Shown here piece after piece: positions 9,830 to 22,886 of a stretch of DNA of 22,886 nucleotides. The stretch covers positions 1 through 22,886 of the forward strand of contig CALSCP010001962.1 in NCBI GenBank assembly GCA_943704425.1, read 5' to 3'. The number at the start of each line of letters is the position of its first letter. The first letter of the stretch is position 1. The notes beneath the pieces were generated by a model that was not told the DNA's origin, made no database searches, and saw nothing but the letters and a program-made list of their open reading frames with translations. The DNA comes from Ministeria vibrans ATCC 50519 (Eukaryota > Opisthokonta > Filasterea). Both the position numbers and the translations under genes were made by a program.

Positions 9830-11341
9830 CTACTTACGAGCATAGGGCATGAATCGTTTTTCGCGTGTCGCATTTTTCTTTCGTCTCTTCTCAATATATT
9901 TCGAGAGTTTTCCACTTTCCTACAACATAAAAAAAGTTCAATATCAAATCACTTTTGAAGTTATATTTATATTATATTTATACCTTTAGCTCTTCAAACT
10001 TCTTTTTCAATTCTAATTCTTTCACAGTCGCTATAAAGATAAGGCACAAAAGATAAGCACAAAAACGTTTTGCGCATTTTTTCTCACATTTTTTCAAATA
10101 GAAACGCTTTTGCTTTGCGCCCGATCGAATCAGTTCCTTTTCGCGCTTTTGGTGTTCACTCTTAATCTCTTCTCGTTCACTTTTTCTCTTTTCCGCCTTT
10201 TTTTGTTCAACCTAACCCCAAAAATATGTAATTTATATCAAATCAGAATTTCCGTCGTTTCTTGATCTTGTTTTGTACCATTCGATTCAAAAGTGAAAGC
10301 AATTCAACTTTTCGTTCCTCATTTTTCGTCTTCTTCAGTTCTTTTCGTACTTCTTCCATTTCCCTATCAACATAAAATCGTTACTAATTATCATTCTCTC
10401 TCTCTCTCTCTCTTTGATGTTACTTTTCGCGAATTTCATCCAGAAACTGATATTTAGTCGCAAAATCATTCATTTTGACTTTTCCGGCACTGCGCTCGTC
10501 AAAACGCGGATCGCGCGTTCTTCGCGCGCCCATCAGCCCGGAAACCTGTCGTGAACGACTCACAGGCTTCTTCGAAGTGATTTCTTGTGGTCTAAAACAG
10601 CGGAAGTTGTGACGGCCGTTTAGCTTCTTGTAAACATACTCTTTTCTTCTTACGCGTGTTTTGATTTGATTTTACGTGCGCCTGCGCCTCTGACTGGCCC
10701 TGAGACGGGTGGAGCATCGTCACTGTCGTCACTTTCACCCTCACTCTCACTCTCGTCCTCGGCATCTTCTTCTCTGGCGTAGTTGCCTTCGCGACGTGTC
10801 TTGACAGGTCGTTTGCCCGCGAGAACATTTCCAACAGTGGCGGCAAACTCTTTGGTGCCAAGACGCTGTTGAAGCTGCTGGAGTTGTCCCAGCGGAATCT
10901 CTGATGCGCGCTGTTGCATTTGGGCGTCATTGTCTGAGCCATCCTGAGACGAGTCAGACTCGTCCGCTTCCTCTTCCTGGTCTTCATCGCTCTCGCTCAT
11001 CTCTGCATCTTCGTCTTCGTCTTCATCCGAGTCATCTTCTTGCTGGTCTTCTGCGTCACTGGCGCTTGCGCTGTCGTCGTGGCTCTCGCCTGCACGGCCG
11101 CCAGGGTGCGCTGAAGATGTCGTCTTGCTCACATACACTCTGTCCAAATGCGCACGATACGGCACGCTCTGCGATCCGTCGCTCTCACTGCCAGACCCGC
11201 TTGACTCCTCGCCATCCGACGGCGGAGGAGGAGGCCCAGCACGCGCTCTTGCTCGATGAGCTATCAAAAAATAAGAAAAAAGAAGAAAAAAAAACATTTT
11301 TAAGTCATGTGCAACCCTATAATCCACTCTAGCGTACACAT
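9830..11341 (-). CDS. RRP36: rRNA-processing protein RRP36, seven coding exons
   Basis: RRP36 is a nucleolar 90S pre-ribosome component needed for early pre-rRNA cleavages and 18S production. Exons (minus): 11341-11338, 11260-10654, 10591-10424, 10363-10279, 10211-10088, 10030-9984, 9919-9830. Six introns of 57-77 nt are all GT-AG with matching phases, giving 374 residues. Seen in order: an acidic Ser/Asp/Glu-rich N-terminus of about 120 residues; IPLGQLQQLQQRLGTKEF; then TSKKPVSR, RDPRFD and YQFLDEIREKE; a charged helix; FYLKKS; KKKFEELKESGKLSKYIEKR; and RRKKNATREKRFMPYAR before the stop. These are the family's hallmark blocks in the right order and spacing. The first exon, only ATG plus one base, is the weakest part: it was chosen because donor GTACGC and acceptor GATAG match in phase. 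The last GTAAGT overlaps the stop codon and could be a further donor, but no convincing exon follows. Confidence 0.88.
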
Positions 11342-11606
11342 AGACACGTGTGAAGGATGCTAGGTCCTAAGAGTGTCGAAAAATGATTGATTTGACTCAT
11401 TTGCATTTGACATTTCACATTTTCAGAATCAGCTGATGAAATAAATGAATAGTTTTTATTGTTTATTGTGTGTTTCTGTGTGACGTGTGGTCTGTTTCTC
11501 ATTTTGTTCTGAATTGAGTGACGACGCACGGGTTTTGTTTTTTGTTTCTTCGTTTATCTTGTCTGTGAGATAAAAAATTTAGTCAGAGACGAATAATTAT
11601 CATACG
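11342..11606. promoter_or_regulatory. Divergent promoter region between RRP36 and the RNase D-like gene
   Basis: This 265-bp spacer separates two divergently transcribed start codons, so it must hold both promoters and 5' UTRs. No clear TATA box is visible. Two TGACG elements (11481-11485 and 11519-11523) and a CAGCTG near 11430 are the only motif-like items, and each is short enough to be chance. Open frames in it look like noise. Confidence 0.5.
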
Positions 11607-15431
<3,825 letters not shown>

Positions 15432-15647
15432 ACAATTATTACAACTCAAAGAAAACAATTATACTACGCTAATAATATTACAAACAATTTCGTGGTCGAA
15501 AAAGAATAATAATATAATTATTATTATAATGAGTTTTACTTGTGTTTTCAATGCGTATACTTAATATTATATTAATTTTCCTTTAATAATTTTAATAATA
15601 TTACTTACTCACATAACAATATCTCCTTCTCTTTCTCTCATTGTTTT
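15432..15647. other. A/T-rich spacer between convergent genes
   Basis: This 216-bp spacer separates the stop codons of the RNase D-like gene (+) and the kinesin (-). No canonical AATAAA is present in either direction. Variant hexamers exist: AATAAT on the plus strand near 15505 and ATTAAA on the minus strand (15582-15587 and 15591-15596). No gene is visible. Confidence 0.6.
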
Positions 15648-18600
15648 TTAAAAAGTCTGAAAACTCAAATTCAACGCATTTTCCTTTGTCTCGTCACTCT
15701 CATTCACCGCCAGCGCAAACCCCAACTGAGTGTCTCCTCCACTCGTCCGTTCAGCACGCGCCATTTCACTTGTCCGCCGTTTCAGTCGCGCAATCTCCAT
15801 CAAAAGTGTACTGTTCTCTCGTTTTAACCTTAAAAACAACGTAAAAATATCATTATTAGTATTATTATTAGATTTATTATTAGTATTACTAATGCGCTTT
15901 CTCTTACTTCTCTTCCGTTCGCACTCGCTCGCGCGCACTTGTCTGTCCTCCCAACTTCTCATTCAGTGCCTCCACTCGTTCATTTGCACTCCTCAGTGCT
16001 TTTATGTCCATTTCCATTCGTTCAATTTGCGCTTTATACCTAAAAACAATAATATTATTATTGATTGCGATGATTTTGAGCACTGCACAAAGGAATGTTT
16101 TTCTCCTACTGAGCATTTTCTTCCTCAATTGCGCTTGTCACCACTTTTGTCTTCTCCAATTCTTCCAATGACAGCGCGGCGTCTTCTTCAGACTGTTCGC
16201 ACTGCGCTCGTTTCATCTCAAACTGCTCTGACATCAAAACCAATCGAGATTCAATTTTGCGCTTCTCAGTCTAAGACAAACACAACGGTCAATTTTTTCT
16301 CAACTTTTGGTATTTTTTTTACCATATTTGACTGACAAAGAGCATCGAGTTCTCTGTGACGGTCCTTGAGAGCGGCAAGTTCGGTTCGCAGTGCGTCCAA
16401 TTGAGCTTCATAGTCCTTGCGAGATGCTTCAAGTCGCTTCTCAAGGGACTCTCGCTGCATCTGCGCAATGACTCGATCCTCATTGGATGTTCCGCCACTG
16501 TTCCGCACTTTGCGCTTTAACGACTCAATCTCGGCATCCTTTTCACGCACTGTCTTCTCCCAGTCGCTGACCATGTTCGAGAGGAACTCAATCTGACTCG
16601 TCAGTGACTCAATTTGCGTGCGCTGTTGCTCCACCAGTGCGCCGCGCACTTCCGCCTGCTCCATCACCGTCTGTACCGTCCGCTTGCGCTCTCCTTCCTC
16701 TCCACTCTCTCGCACCAGTTTCCGCTCCAGATTCCCCACCTTCTCCTCCACCGCCTCCGCTCTGCGTCGCCACTCTTCCATCCCTTTCAGACGTCCCTGC
16801 GTCTCCACCAATTCCTTCTCCACCGCAATCACCTTTTTCTCCATCTCCTTCATCTCCTCTTCATGTTCACTTTCCCGTCGTCCCATCATCTCCCGCACCA
16901 ACTTCACCTCCTCTTCGCGATCTCTCACACTATTGTACGCCGCTCGTCGCTCCGCCTCAATCGCACTCAGCTCCTCGCTCGCCGCATCAAGCGCACAGGC
17001 ACTCTCTGCCATCGACACTCGCTCACTCTGCAAATCCTCTTCCAGTCGCGCCACCACTCCCTTGAGCTCCTGCACTTCGTCGGCACAGCAACTCAGCACG
17101 TCCAATCGCTCTCGCTGCGCCTCACACGTTACTCGCAGTCCCTTTTCGGCCGCACTCACACGCGCAATCTCGCTCGTGAGTCGCTCGCAGTCCTTGCGCA
17201 GCACGCTCACTGCCTCCCGCGACTCACACAGCTCTTCGGTAGCCCCACGCGAGCGCACTTCTAACTCTTCCTTAAGCTTGTCACACTCGACAAGTGTCTC
17301 TTTGTGTCCTCGCTCCTTTTCCTCCAGTGCGCTTCGCAGAACCTTTTCCTGCTCCTCCTTGAATGCACACTCCTTCACGACAATCTCATGCTCTGCCTCC
17401 AGCTCTGCATGCTCCTCCTTGAGACGACGCAGGTCACCCTGAAGCACTGCCAACTCACTGCCAACACAGACGTTTTCCTCTTCAAGTCGCAAGTACTCCA
17501 CACGCGCCCGCTCAGCACTTTCATGGCTGGCACGCACAGCTGCACTCGCCACCACGTCTGCCTCGGCCGCACGCTGCTGCACGCGCTCCAGCTCCTCTGC
17601 CATCTTCTTGTGCTCTGCCACCGTGTCCTTGAGTTCAGTGCGCAGTCCTTCTAGCTGCTCTTCCATCTCCGTTTCGCGTTGCTCCAGCATCTCCTCAAGC
17701 TTTGCCGCGCGCAGTTCGCTCTCGTCGAGTCGTTGCAATTTTGTGCGCACCTCAACCTCTTCGCTGAGTGCGGCCGAGGCCGCACTGCTCAGACGCAATT
17801 GAGTCGTCTGCAGCGCCAGCTCAATCTCCTTGGCCTTGCGCTGCGACGCGGCACTCTCGGTCTCGAGACGCACAATAGTGCGCTGCAGAGCCAACTCGCT
17901 CTCGCGCGTCTGTACCTGCACCGCTGCGTACGAGTCCTGCAAGTCGCGCAGCTGTGTCTCAAGCTCCTCAATACGTTCACGGTCGCGCAGACGACGCGAT
18001 GGCGTCTCGGGCTGGTGCTGGAGCAAATGACGGGTCGGGGTGGTGCCGCAGGCGGGCGACATGAGGTGGTGGTGGGAGCGCGCTGTGGGCGTCTTGACGG
18101 GCGTCGAGGGCGACACAAGCAGCCCAGCGGGTGCTGTGGCCGACGCAAAAGCACCCATGGTGGTGGTGGGCGATGGTTCGCCGAGTGTCGCGGAGAGAAG
18201 CGCTGACTCGAGTTCGACAAGGCGATTGCCAAGACGACGCGAGTTGTCCCGCTCGTTCACGAGCGCAGGCGCATCTCGCACATCGTAGCCTGTCGCGTGA
18301 ACCATCTTGCCGTCCTCTTCAACCGCCTCAACACCACTGTACATACGCTTGACGCGGTCCAGCTCGTTCTGCAGTCGCAGATTGTCCGCTGCAAACCGTG
18401 TCACCTCCGGATGGTGCTCAATCTGCTCGCGGAGCAGCTTGTTCTCCGCCTCGAGTGCACTCACGCGCGCATTGCCTTCTGCTCCCTTGGTTGCTGTTGC
18501 TGTTGCTTTCCCCTCGAGACTGCGAATGGTCGCTTCACGGAACTTGATGATCATCTTGGCTTTGCTACACTGGTTTTCGCGTCGCGATGCCAACTCACGC

Positions 18601-20930
18601 ATGAGCAGCAGCTCATGCTGAGCCGCCTCTCGGTCGTGCTCAGCCACATCGCGCGACTCAATGGCACCCCTCAGCAACTGCAGCAACTCCTCTTCATCAC
18701 CAACACTGCCCGCGAGTGACTCCGAGTGGCGTGGCGATCCACCACTCTCCATCAGTGCCAGTTGTGCCTTCAGCCGCCGCACTTCCTCCTGCAGTGTTGC
18801 CACATTTCCTTCTGCCTCTTCGTTGATCACTGCGCGATTGCGAATCAGTTTGGCGCGACTCGCAAACCCCAGCGTCGACAGTGACTCGCCAAAACAGCGC
18901 TCGCTGGGATTCACATTGGCAATAATGAACGTTTTGGCATTGCCACCGAGTGAGTCGCGCAAAAGGTACGTCAGACGTGAGTTCCGGTACGGAATGTGCG
19001 ACACTGTGCCCTGTGACTGCTGCTCCAGCGCACGGATCACATTGCCCAGTGCCGACAGTGACTTGTTGATGTTGCCCGCTTCTTTCAGTCGCGCCCCGAC
19101 CGAGTGTGTATCCTTTTGTCGCTCAGAACCTGAGTAAGTGAATAAAAGATAATTGAGAGACTGATCAAATCGATTTGAGAGACTGCTAAAATCACTTTAA
19201 AAGACTGTTCAAGTCACTTTGTGGGACTGACTGAGTCAATGTGTAAAATTGAAGAAGCAAGTGAGTGATTGAATAAGCAAGTGGGTGATTGAATAAGATT
19301 GAATAAGCAAGTGAGTGATTGAATAAGCAAGTGAGTGATTGGAGGGAACGAAAGTGACAAATTTTAGTGTACCTGCAAGATCAACCAGATGCAATTGTGA
19401 AACACGCGTGTTGATCACGGTCCCTTTGACTTCCTTGCTTTGAATCTACAAAAATTATACAATTGTACATTTTTGTAGAGCAACATTGTGAGTGGAAGTG
19501 CATATTGTATACACTATGGTGTCGTACGTGGAGAGTGAAGACGGCATGGCTGCGACTTGATTCTCTGTTCATGGCAGTGGATGCGACGCGGCGGTTGCGG
19601 TTGCCGGTTTCGAGGATGTCAAAGGCGTCTTGGGGCGAGCCTACGTCGCGTTCCGCCGCGCCAGACAGGAAAATGCCTTTCTTTTTATCTAACATAATAA
19701 TATTATAATGGTTATTATGATTATTTTTATTATTATTATTAACGTCCTGCTTGTGTTATCATCAAAATTAATGTGCTTTCTGCTATTGACGTACCTTCGT
19801 GAATTTGGATTGCGGTGCCTGTTGGGTCAAGGAGGTCGTAGACGTGTTCGTTGTAAATCTCGACAAAGGAGCACTGCATATGATCAATAAGTGAGTAGAA
19901 AATTGCAACGAAGAACATTGTGATCATATTATTATTACAGTCAATACTTTTATAAATTATAATAATAATAATAATATTATTATTATTACTATTATAATCA
20001 TTAACATTATTATTATTGTTATTATTATAATAATATTATTAGGCATAAAAATAAGTTGACAATTAAAAGAAATATTGATGCTGCTGTTGACTTGATGCTG
20101 CTGCTACTGTTGTGGTGGTTACCTTGCAGCTGAATGTGATGTCGCGCTTTTGCTGTTCGCGCGAAATGACAGAAAAGAGATACTCAAAAGAGCGAGGAAT
20201 CACTCCGCGCATCTCGTGAGGTGCTGGAGTTGACTCGTCTTCGGAAGTTGGACCGAGCATGGTGAAGGTTTTGCCGCTTCCTGCAATCGAATGAGCGAGT
20301 TTATTCAAAGATCATTATTCAATCTTTGAGTTCACGAGAGAAAAACGCCGTACCTGTTTGCCCATAGGCGAAGATGGTTCCGTTGTAACCCATAACACAG
20401 TTGTCGACTATCCCCTTGCCAGCGCACAGAAACACGTCAGCTTGGCGACTGCACGAACGAAATGATATTTATTATGATTTTTGAAATTTTGAATCCTATT
20501 CGATCGGAGTTTCTGGGTCGCCACGACGCTTTCAGTCGTACCTGTCCTCGTCAATGACCTTGTCAAACACAAAGGTGTTGGGATCGCGCGAATTGGTGTT
20601 CATCTGAGCGAGAACAGAGGAAATATCAAAACTTTCACATCGCAATCTGTCAGTCCGACAAACGGCAGTAACAACACAAAATTCGACTGAGAACAGGGAG
20701 ATTTAGTAAATACAGTGGGTGTCCGCGTGGAAAGGGCGCGTGGGAGAGTGTAAACATGCTTAGAGATTCACTTGATGTGATTCGTTTTTGAATTGTTTTT
20801 GAAAAAATCGTACGGTGATTTTATTGCCTTGGACTGTAAGACACCGCCCGTAGTTGACGGTGCTGAGTCCATTGTACTCCTGCATTGGCCGGATGCGGAT
20901 CGCCACGCGAATGTTCGAGTCCTCACTCAT
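15648..20930 (-). CDS. KIF15: Kinesin-12 (KIF15-like) motor protein, eleven coding exons, complete
   Basis: Kinesin-12 proteins are plus-end motors of the spindle (animals) or division plane (plants). Exons (minus): 20930-20814, 20603-20542, 20448-20354, 20280-20123, 19873-19795, 19688-19528, 19445-19373, 19129-16323, 16270-16110, 16039-15908, 15828-15648; all joins are GT-AG with matching phase; 1341 residues. The motor is N-terminal: [10 protein letters not shown] at the start, P-loop GQTGSGKT (89-96), switch I NRESSRSH (211-218), switch II DLAGSE (246-251), then [20 protein letters not shown]. The [10 protein letters not shown] block and [17 protein letters not shown] followed by EGN are the kinesin-12 signature at the motor/neck boundary. 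About 950 residues of coiled coil follow, broken at about 585-625 by a Ser/Thr-Pro-rich stretch. The tail ends [11 protein letters not shown], a KEN motif (1330-1332). The start is the first ATG of the open frame, 9 residues before RVAIRIRP; an upstream TTG is not a start. Confidence 0.93.
19158..19245. repeat. Degenerate 22-bp tandem repeat, four copies, in a kinesin intron
   Basis: Units at 19158, 19180, 19202 and 19224 each begin [a/g]gactg and are exactly 22 bp, with about 60-75% identity between neighbours by eye. They lie in the intron 19130-19372, between the exon ending in LVDLA and the exon starting SERQKD. Confidence 0.75.
19257..19341. repeat. 20-bp tandem repeat, about four copies, in the same kinesin intron
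   Basis: The unit is gcaagtgagtgattgaataa, at 19257, 19277, 19307 and a partial copy at 19327, with a 10-bp partial unit at 19297. Copies are nearly identical, so this array is younger than the adjacent 22-bp one. Confidence 0.88.
19924..20044. repeat. TAA/TTA triplet tract with a perfect 26-bp palindrome, kinesin intron
   Basis: This A/T-only stretch fills much of the 249-nt intron 19874-20122. A run of AAT triplets turns into its reverse complement at 19975/19976, giving a perfect palindrome at 19963-19988 with 13-nt arms. Confidence 0.85.
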
Positions 20931-21082
20931 AATCAGATTATGTGAGGACAAGACGTAAAAATAATGCTAATCAAATTATTATCAAATATCACAGTCCATT
21001 CTCCAAAAAATCTACAGAATGATCAGTCAATCGCTTTCATAATAAGTAGTAGATTAATAGGTTCTCGACTTGCCTCTTGCCT

Positions 21083-21142
21083 CTTGTCATCTAACATCTT
21101 GTGACTTGTCATCTTGTCACACTTGTCAGCTGTCACTTGTCA
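21083..21142 (-). promoter_or_regulatory. Cluster of five CTTGTCA (TGACAAG) motifs upstream of the kinesin
   Basis: CTTGTCA occurs at 21083, 21105, 21113, 21122 and 21136, with one more TGTCA at 21131. This is 150-210 nt upstream of the kinesin ATG, where promoter elements would sit; on the kinesin strand the motif is TGACAAG. The spacing is irregular (22, 8, 9, 14), so it is not a simple tandem repeat. Which factor would bind is unknown. Confidence 0.4.
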
Positions 21143-21186
21143 TAATTATTCCTCACATTTCAGTCAGTTTTTTGTGACAATAATAA

Positions 21187-21210
21187 TAATAATAATTATA
21201 ATTATTATTA
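21187..21210. repeat. Perfect 24-bp A/T palindrome
   Basis: AAT triplets turn into ATT triplets around TTATAA, giving 12-nt complementary arms inside a longer triplet tract (about 21179-21226). It lies past the poly(A) signals of the receptor gene. Confidence 0.75.
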
Positions 21211-21342
21211 ATAATATTATTAGTATGATTGTTTTATTTACTTATATGTTTATCGAATCTCCATTTATTTCATCTTATTTTTATTTATTTACTAATGTAA
21301 TAATCATAAAATTCATTCATTTGTACAAAATGCTACTCAGAT

Positions 21343-22700
21343 TTATGTCTTCCGCGCTCTGCCAGTGACGCCCGGCTCAATAGCTTCAAAGGCGTCGTCC
21401 ATGCGCTCCACCAGTGGCAGACCGTCTTCATCAAACTCGGCCGGTGCACCCACCATCTCCGCCACTGTGCGATAGTGCACAATTAGTGCGTCTCGTTGCT
21501 CCACAAACACCTTCAGCCGTCGCTTCCGCTGCTCAATTGGCTCACTCTTGTATATATCCGCTCGAATGTTTCGATTGGCCTTTCGGAGTCTCGCAACTAC
21601 AAAAAATGAATCAAAAAATGATAATGATAATAATAAAAAAGGGCGTACCTTCATCGATGAGAATGGAACGCGTTGCACCCACACTATTTCCACTGATGGC
21701 AGCAACACTTGAACGCGTACGGTTCCCATCATCTGCATCCACATCCACGACCACTGTCAATGGATCGACTGCCTGTGAGTCCACTTCGTGCGCCAACAGT
21801 GGCGCTCCACTAGTAGTACTGTCCTTTCGTATCGTCGAGTCCGAGCGCGCTACCATGACAACCACACTGTCACTATTGGGTTCCGCCGCGCCATTCTTAC
21901 TCGACGCCTGTGCCTGTCCCACCAGTGCCTCTTGCTCCAACATCCATGCGCCCGCCATATCTGCAGTCCCTTTCGTCGACTCCTCCTTGTCATCATCGTC
22001 GTCCTCTTCACCCTCAAATGGCATCAAGCGCATTTGATTTCGAATCATTGTTCCCACACGCACAAGCGACTTTGCTCGGTTCATCTCGGGCAACTCTCCT
22101 ACCTCTCCTTCTTCCTCTTCCTCTTCCTCACCTTCCTCCTTCAATGCCTCATGCCGGGCCTTTTGCTGCTCCTCCTCCTCCTCCGTCACAGGATTGTACG
22201 GGTCAAAGTACGACGCAGGCTCATCGCCAATCATTGTATACTGCACCTCACTCACCATCGAAGCCATTGCATCGTCTTCCACCACCACCGTTGACTTGCG
22301 TCCACGCGACTCACTCCCTTTCAGCGCATCACTCGCACTCAGCCGCGACCCACTCGCAGTGCCACTGACACTAGTCGATGCTGTCGCAGTACTGGTGCTC
22401 TTCCGTCCTTGTTGACCCTCTCCTGTGCCAGTACCACCCCACACCTCCGAAGTGTCTTTACCGGAAGAATTTTTTGCATTGGCTGAAAGTGTGCATGGTA
22501 TATAGATGGAACATTAATCACTGTGAAAAAAACACAAAGGAATAGCTTTGCTTTACCTTTTGAGGGATGAGAGCTATGCGTTAAACTGCGAATGTAATGT
22601 TTAACTTCTTTAAAGGCTTTGCCACGCAATGAAAACAGCAAACAAATCAGCAGCCCCTGACTCGTATTGAAGATGATGAAAAGGTACCAGAACACAGCTC
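21343..22700 (-). CDS. C-terminal part of a probable adhesion-type GPCR (last helix plus cytoplasmic tail), 5' partial
   Basis: Exons (minus): 22700-22557, 22482-21649, 21596-21343; GT-AG joins match in phase, giving 409 visible residues and a TAA stop at 21343-21345. The first visible exon encodes one hydrophobic helix, VFWYLFIIFNTSQGLLICLL, followed by basic residues (FSLRGKAFKEV). This resembles helix 7 of adhesion/secretin-family receptors, where an N-x-x-QG motif sits mid-helix. The remaining 360 residues are hydrophilic: a Ser/Thr/Gly-rich stretch, EVQYTMIGDEPASYFDPYN, a Glu run and an Asp run (about 22190-21985), and a basic helical end with EQRKRRLKVFVEQRD. The upstream exons lie beyond the window: an acceptor at 22701-22702 shows that an intron runs to the right edge. 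Another multi-pass family is possible, since only one helix is visible. Confidence 0.65.
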
Positions 22701-22778
22701 CTGCAAAAAAAATCATCATAAAATTTAATAAATTGTTTTTATGTGACTTGTGTATTATTATTATTATAATATTATTAA

Positions 22779-22885
<107 letters not shown>

Positions 22886-22886
22886 G

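Larger units (their letters stand above)
20931..21342. promoter_or_regulatory. Spacer holding the kinesin promoter and the 3' end of the receptor gene
   Basis: This 412-bp spacer lies between the kinesin start (minus) and the receptor stop (minus). From the right, AATAAA signals for the receptor are at 21284-21289, 21280-21285, 21264-21269 and 21233-21238 (TTTATT on plus). Then comes a triplet palindrome (21187-21210), then a cluster of CTTGTCA motifs (21083-21142). The remaining 150 bp up to the kinesin ATG would be promoter and 5' UTR. No open gene is seen. Confidence 0.55.

Noticed and set aside
9598-9915. Separate 105-residue Cys/Lys-rich minus-strand gene
   Set aside because: It overlaps the last RRP36 exon in another frame and runs through the 3' UTR to the poly(A) signal.
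11329-11529. Small minus-strand gene upstream of RRP36
   Set aside because: No domain, poor composition, and it lies in the shared promoter/5' UTR region; it may be leader sequence.
15501-15530. Palindrome in the spacer between the convergent genes
   Set aside because: The longest perfect match is only about 8 bp, as expected from A/T triplets.
16604-18719. Plus-strand open frames of 100-270 codons opposite the kinesin
   Set aside because: They are antisense shadows of the coiled-coil exon; their Ser/Leu/Arg-rich composition is the complement of Glu/Lys/Leu codons and no domain is seen.

Overview
The window is nuclear DNA of a eukaryote, most likely a unicellular one. Exons are GC-rich and introns and spacers are A/T-rich. 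Almost every gene is cut by short GT-AG introns, mostly 52-120 nt, and the spacers are full of TTA/TAA triplets and other microsatellites. No rRNA, tRNA, transposon, CRISPR or bacterial-type signal was seen. The gene set (a Greatwall/Rim15/IRE-type kinase, a kinesin-12/KIF15-type motor, and a receptor ending like an adhesion-family GPCR) fits a protist near the opisthokont/amoebozoan part of the tree. The species cannot be fixed from the sequence.

Layout, left to right. (1) 1-9408 (+): 3' part of a very large AGC kinase whose catalytic domain is split by about 470 residues of low-complexity sequence, preceded by a C2HC finger. It is essentially one 9-kb exon with two short introns (116-185, inferred; 2588-2662, well supported). 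(2) 9830-11341 (-): RRP36, a nucleolar 90S pre-ribosome factor, reconstructed from seven coding exons, most too short to show up as open frames. (3) 11607-15431 (+): an RNase D-type DEDDy exonuclease with two HRDC-like regions, a mitochondrial-looking N-terminus and a long disordered tail with an AT-hook-like motif; nine exons. (4) 15648-20930 (-): a complete kinesin-12 (KIF15-like) gene, eleven coding exons and 1341 residues, ending with a KEN motif. (5) 21343-22700 (-), continuing off the right edge: last transmembrane helix and cytoplasmic tail of a probable adhesion-type GPCR.

Genes 1/2 and 3/4 are tail-to-tail, 2/3 are head-to-head across about 265 bp, and 4/5 are in tandem on the minus strand. 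The kinase and the kinesin both belong to families with mitotic roles, but nothing here shows that the genes are functionally linked or co-regulated.

The main point for a reader is that open frames mislead in this window. Two introns are stop-free and a multiple of three long, so they translate as false protein: a fake transmembrane helix in the kinase and a long Ser-Leu repeat in the RNase D gene. RRP36, the kinesin motor head and the kinesin tail appear only after splicing. I matched splice phases by hand for all exon joins given below. I saw no convincing wholly novel system. The unusual items are the domain architectures and the structured repeats inside introns.
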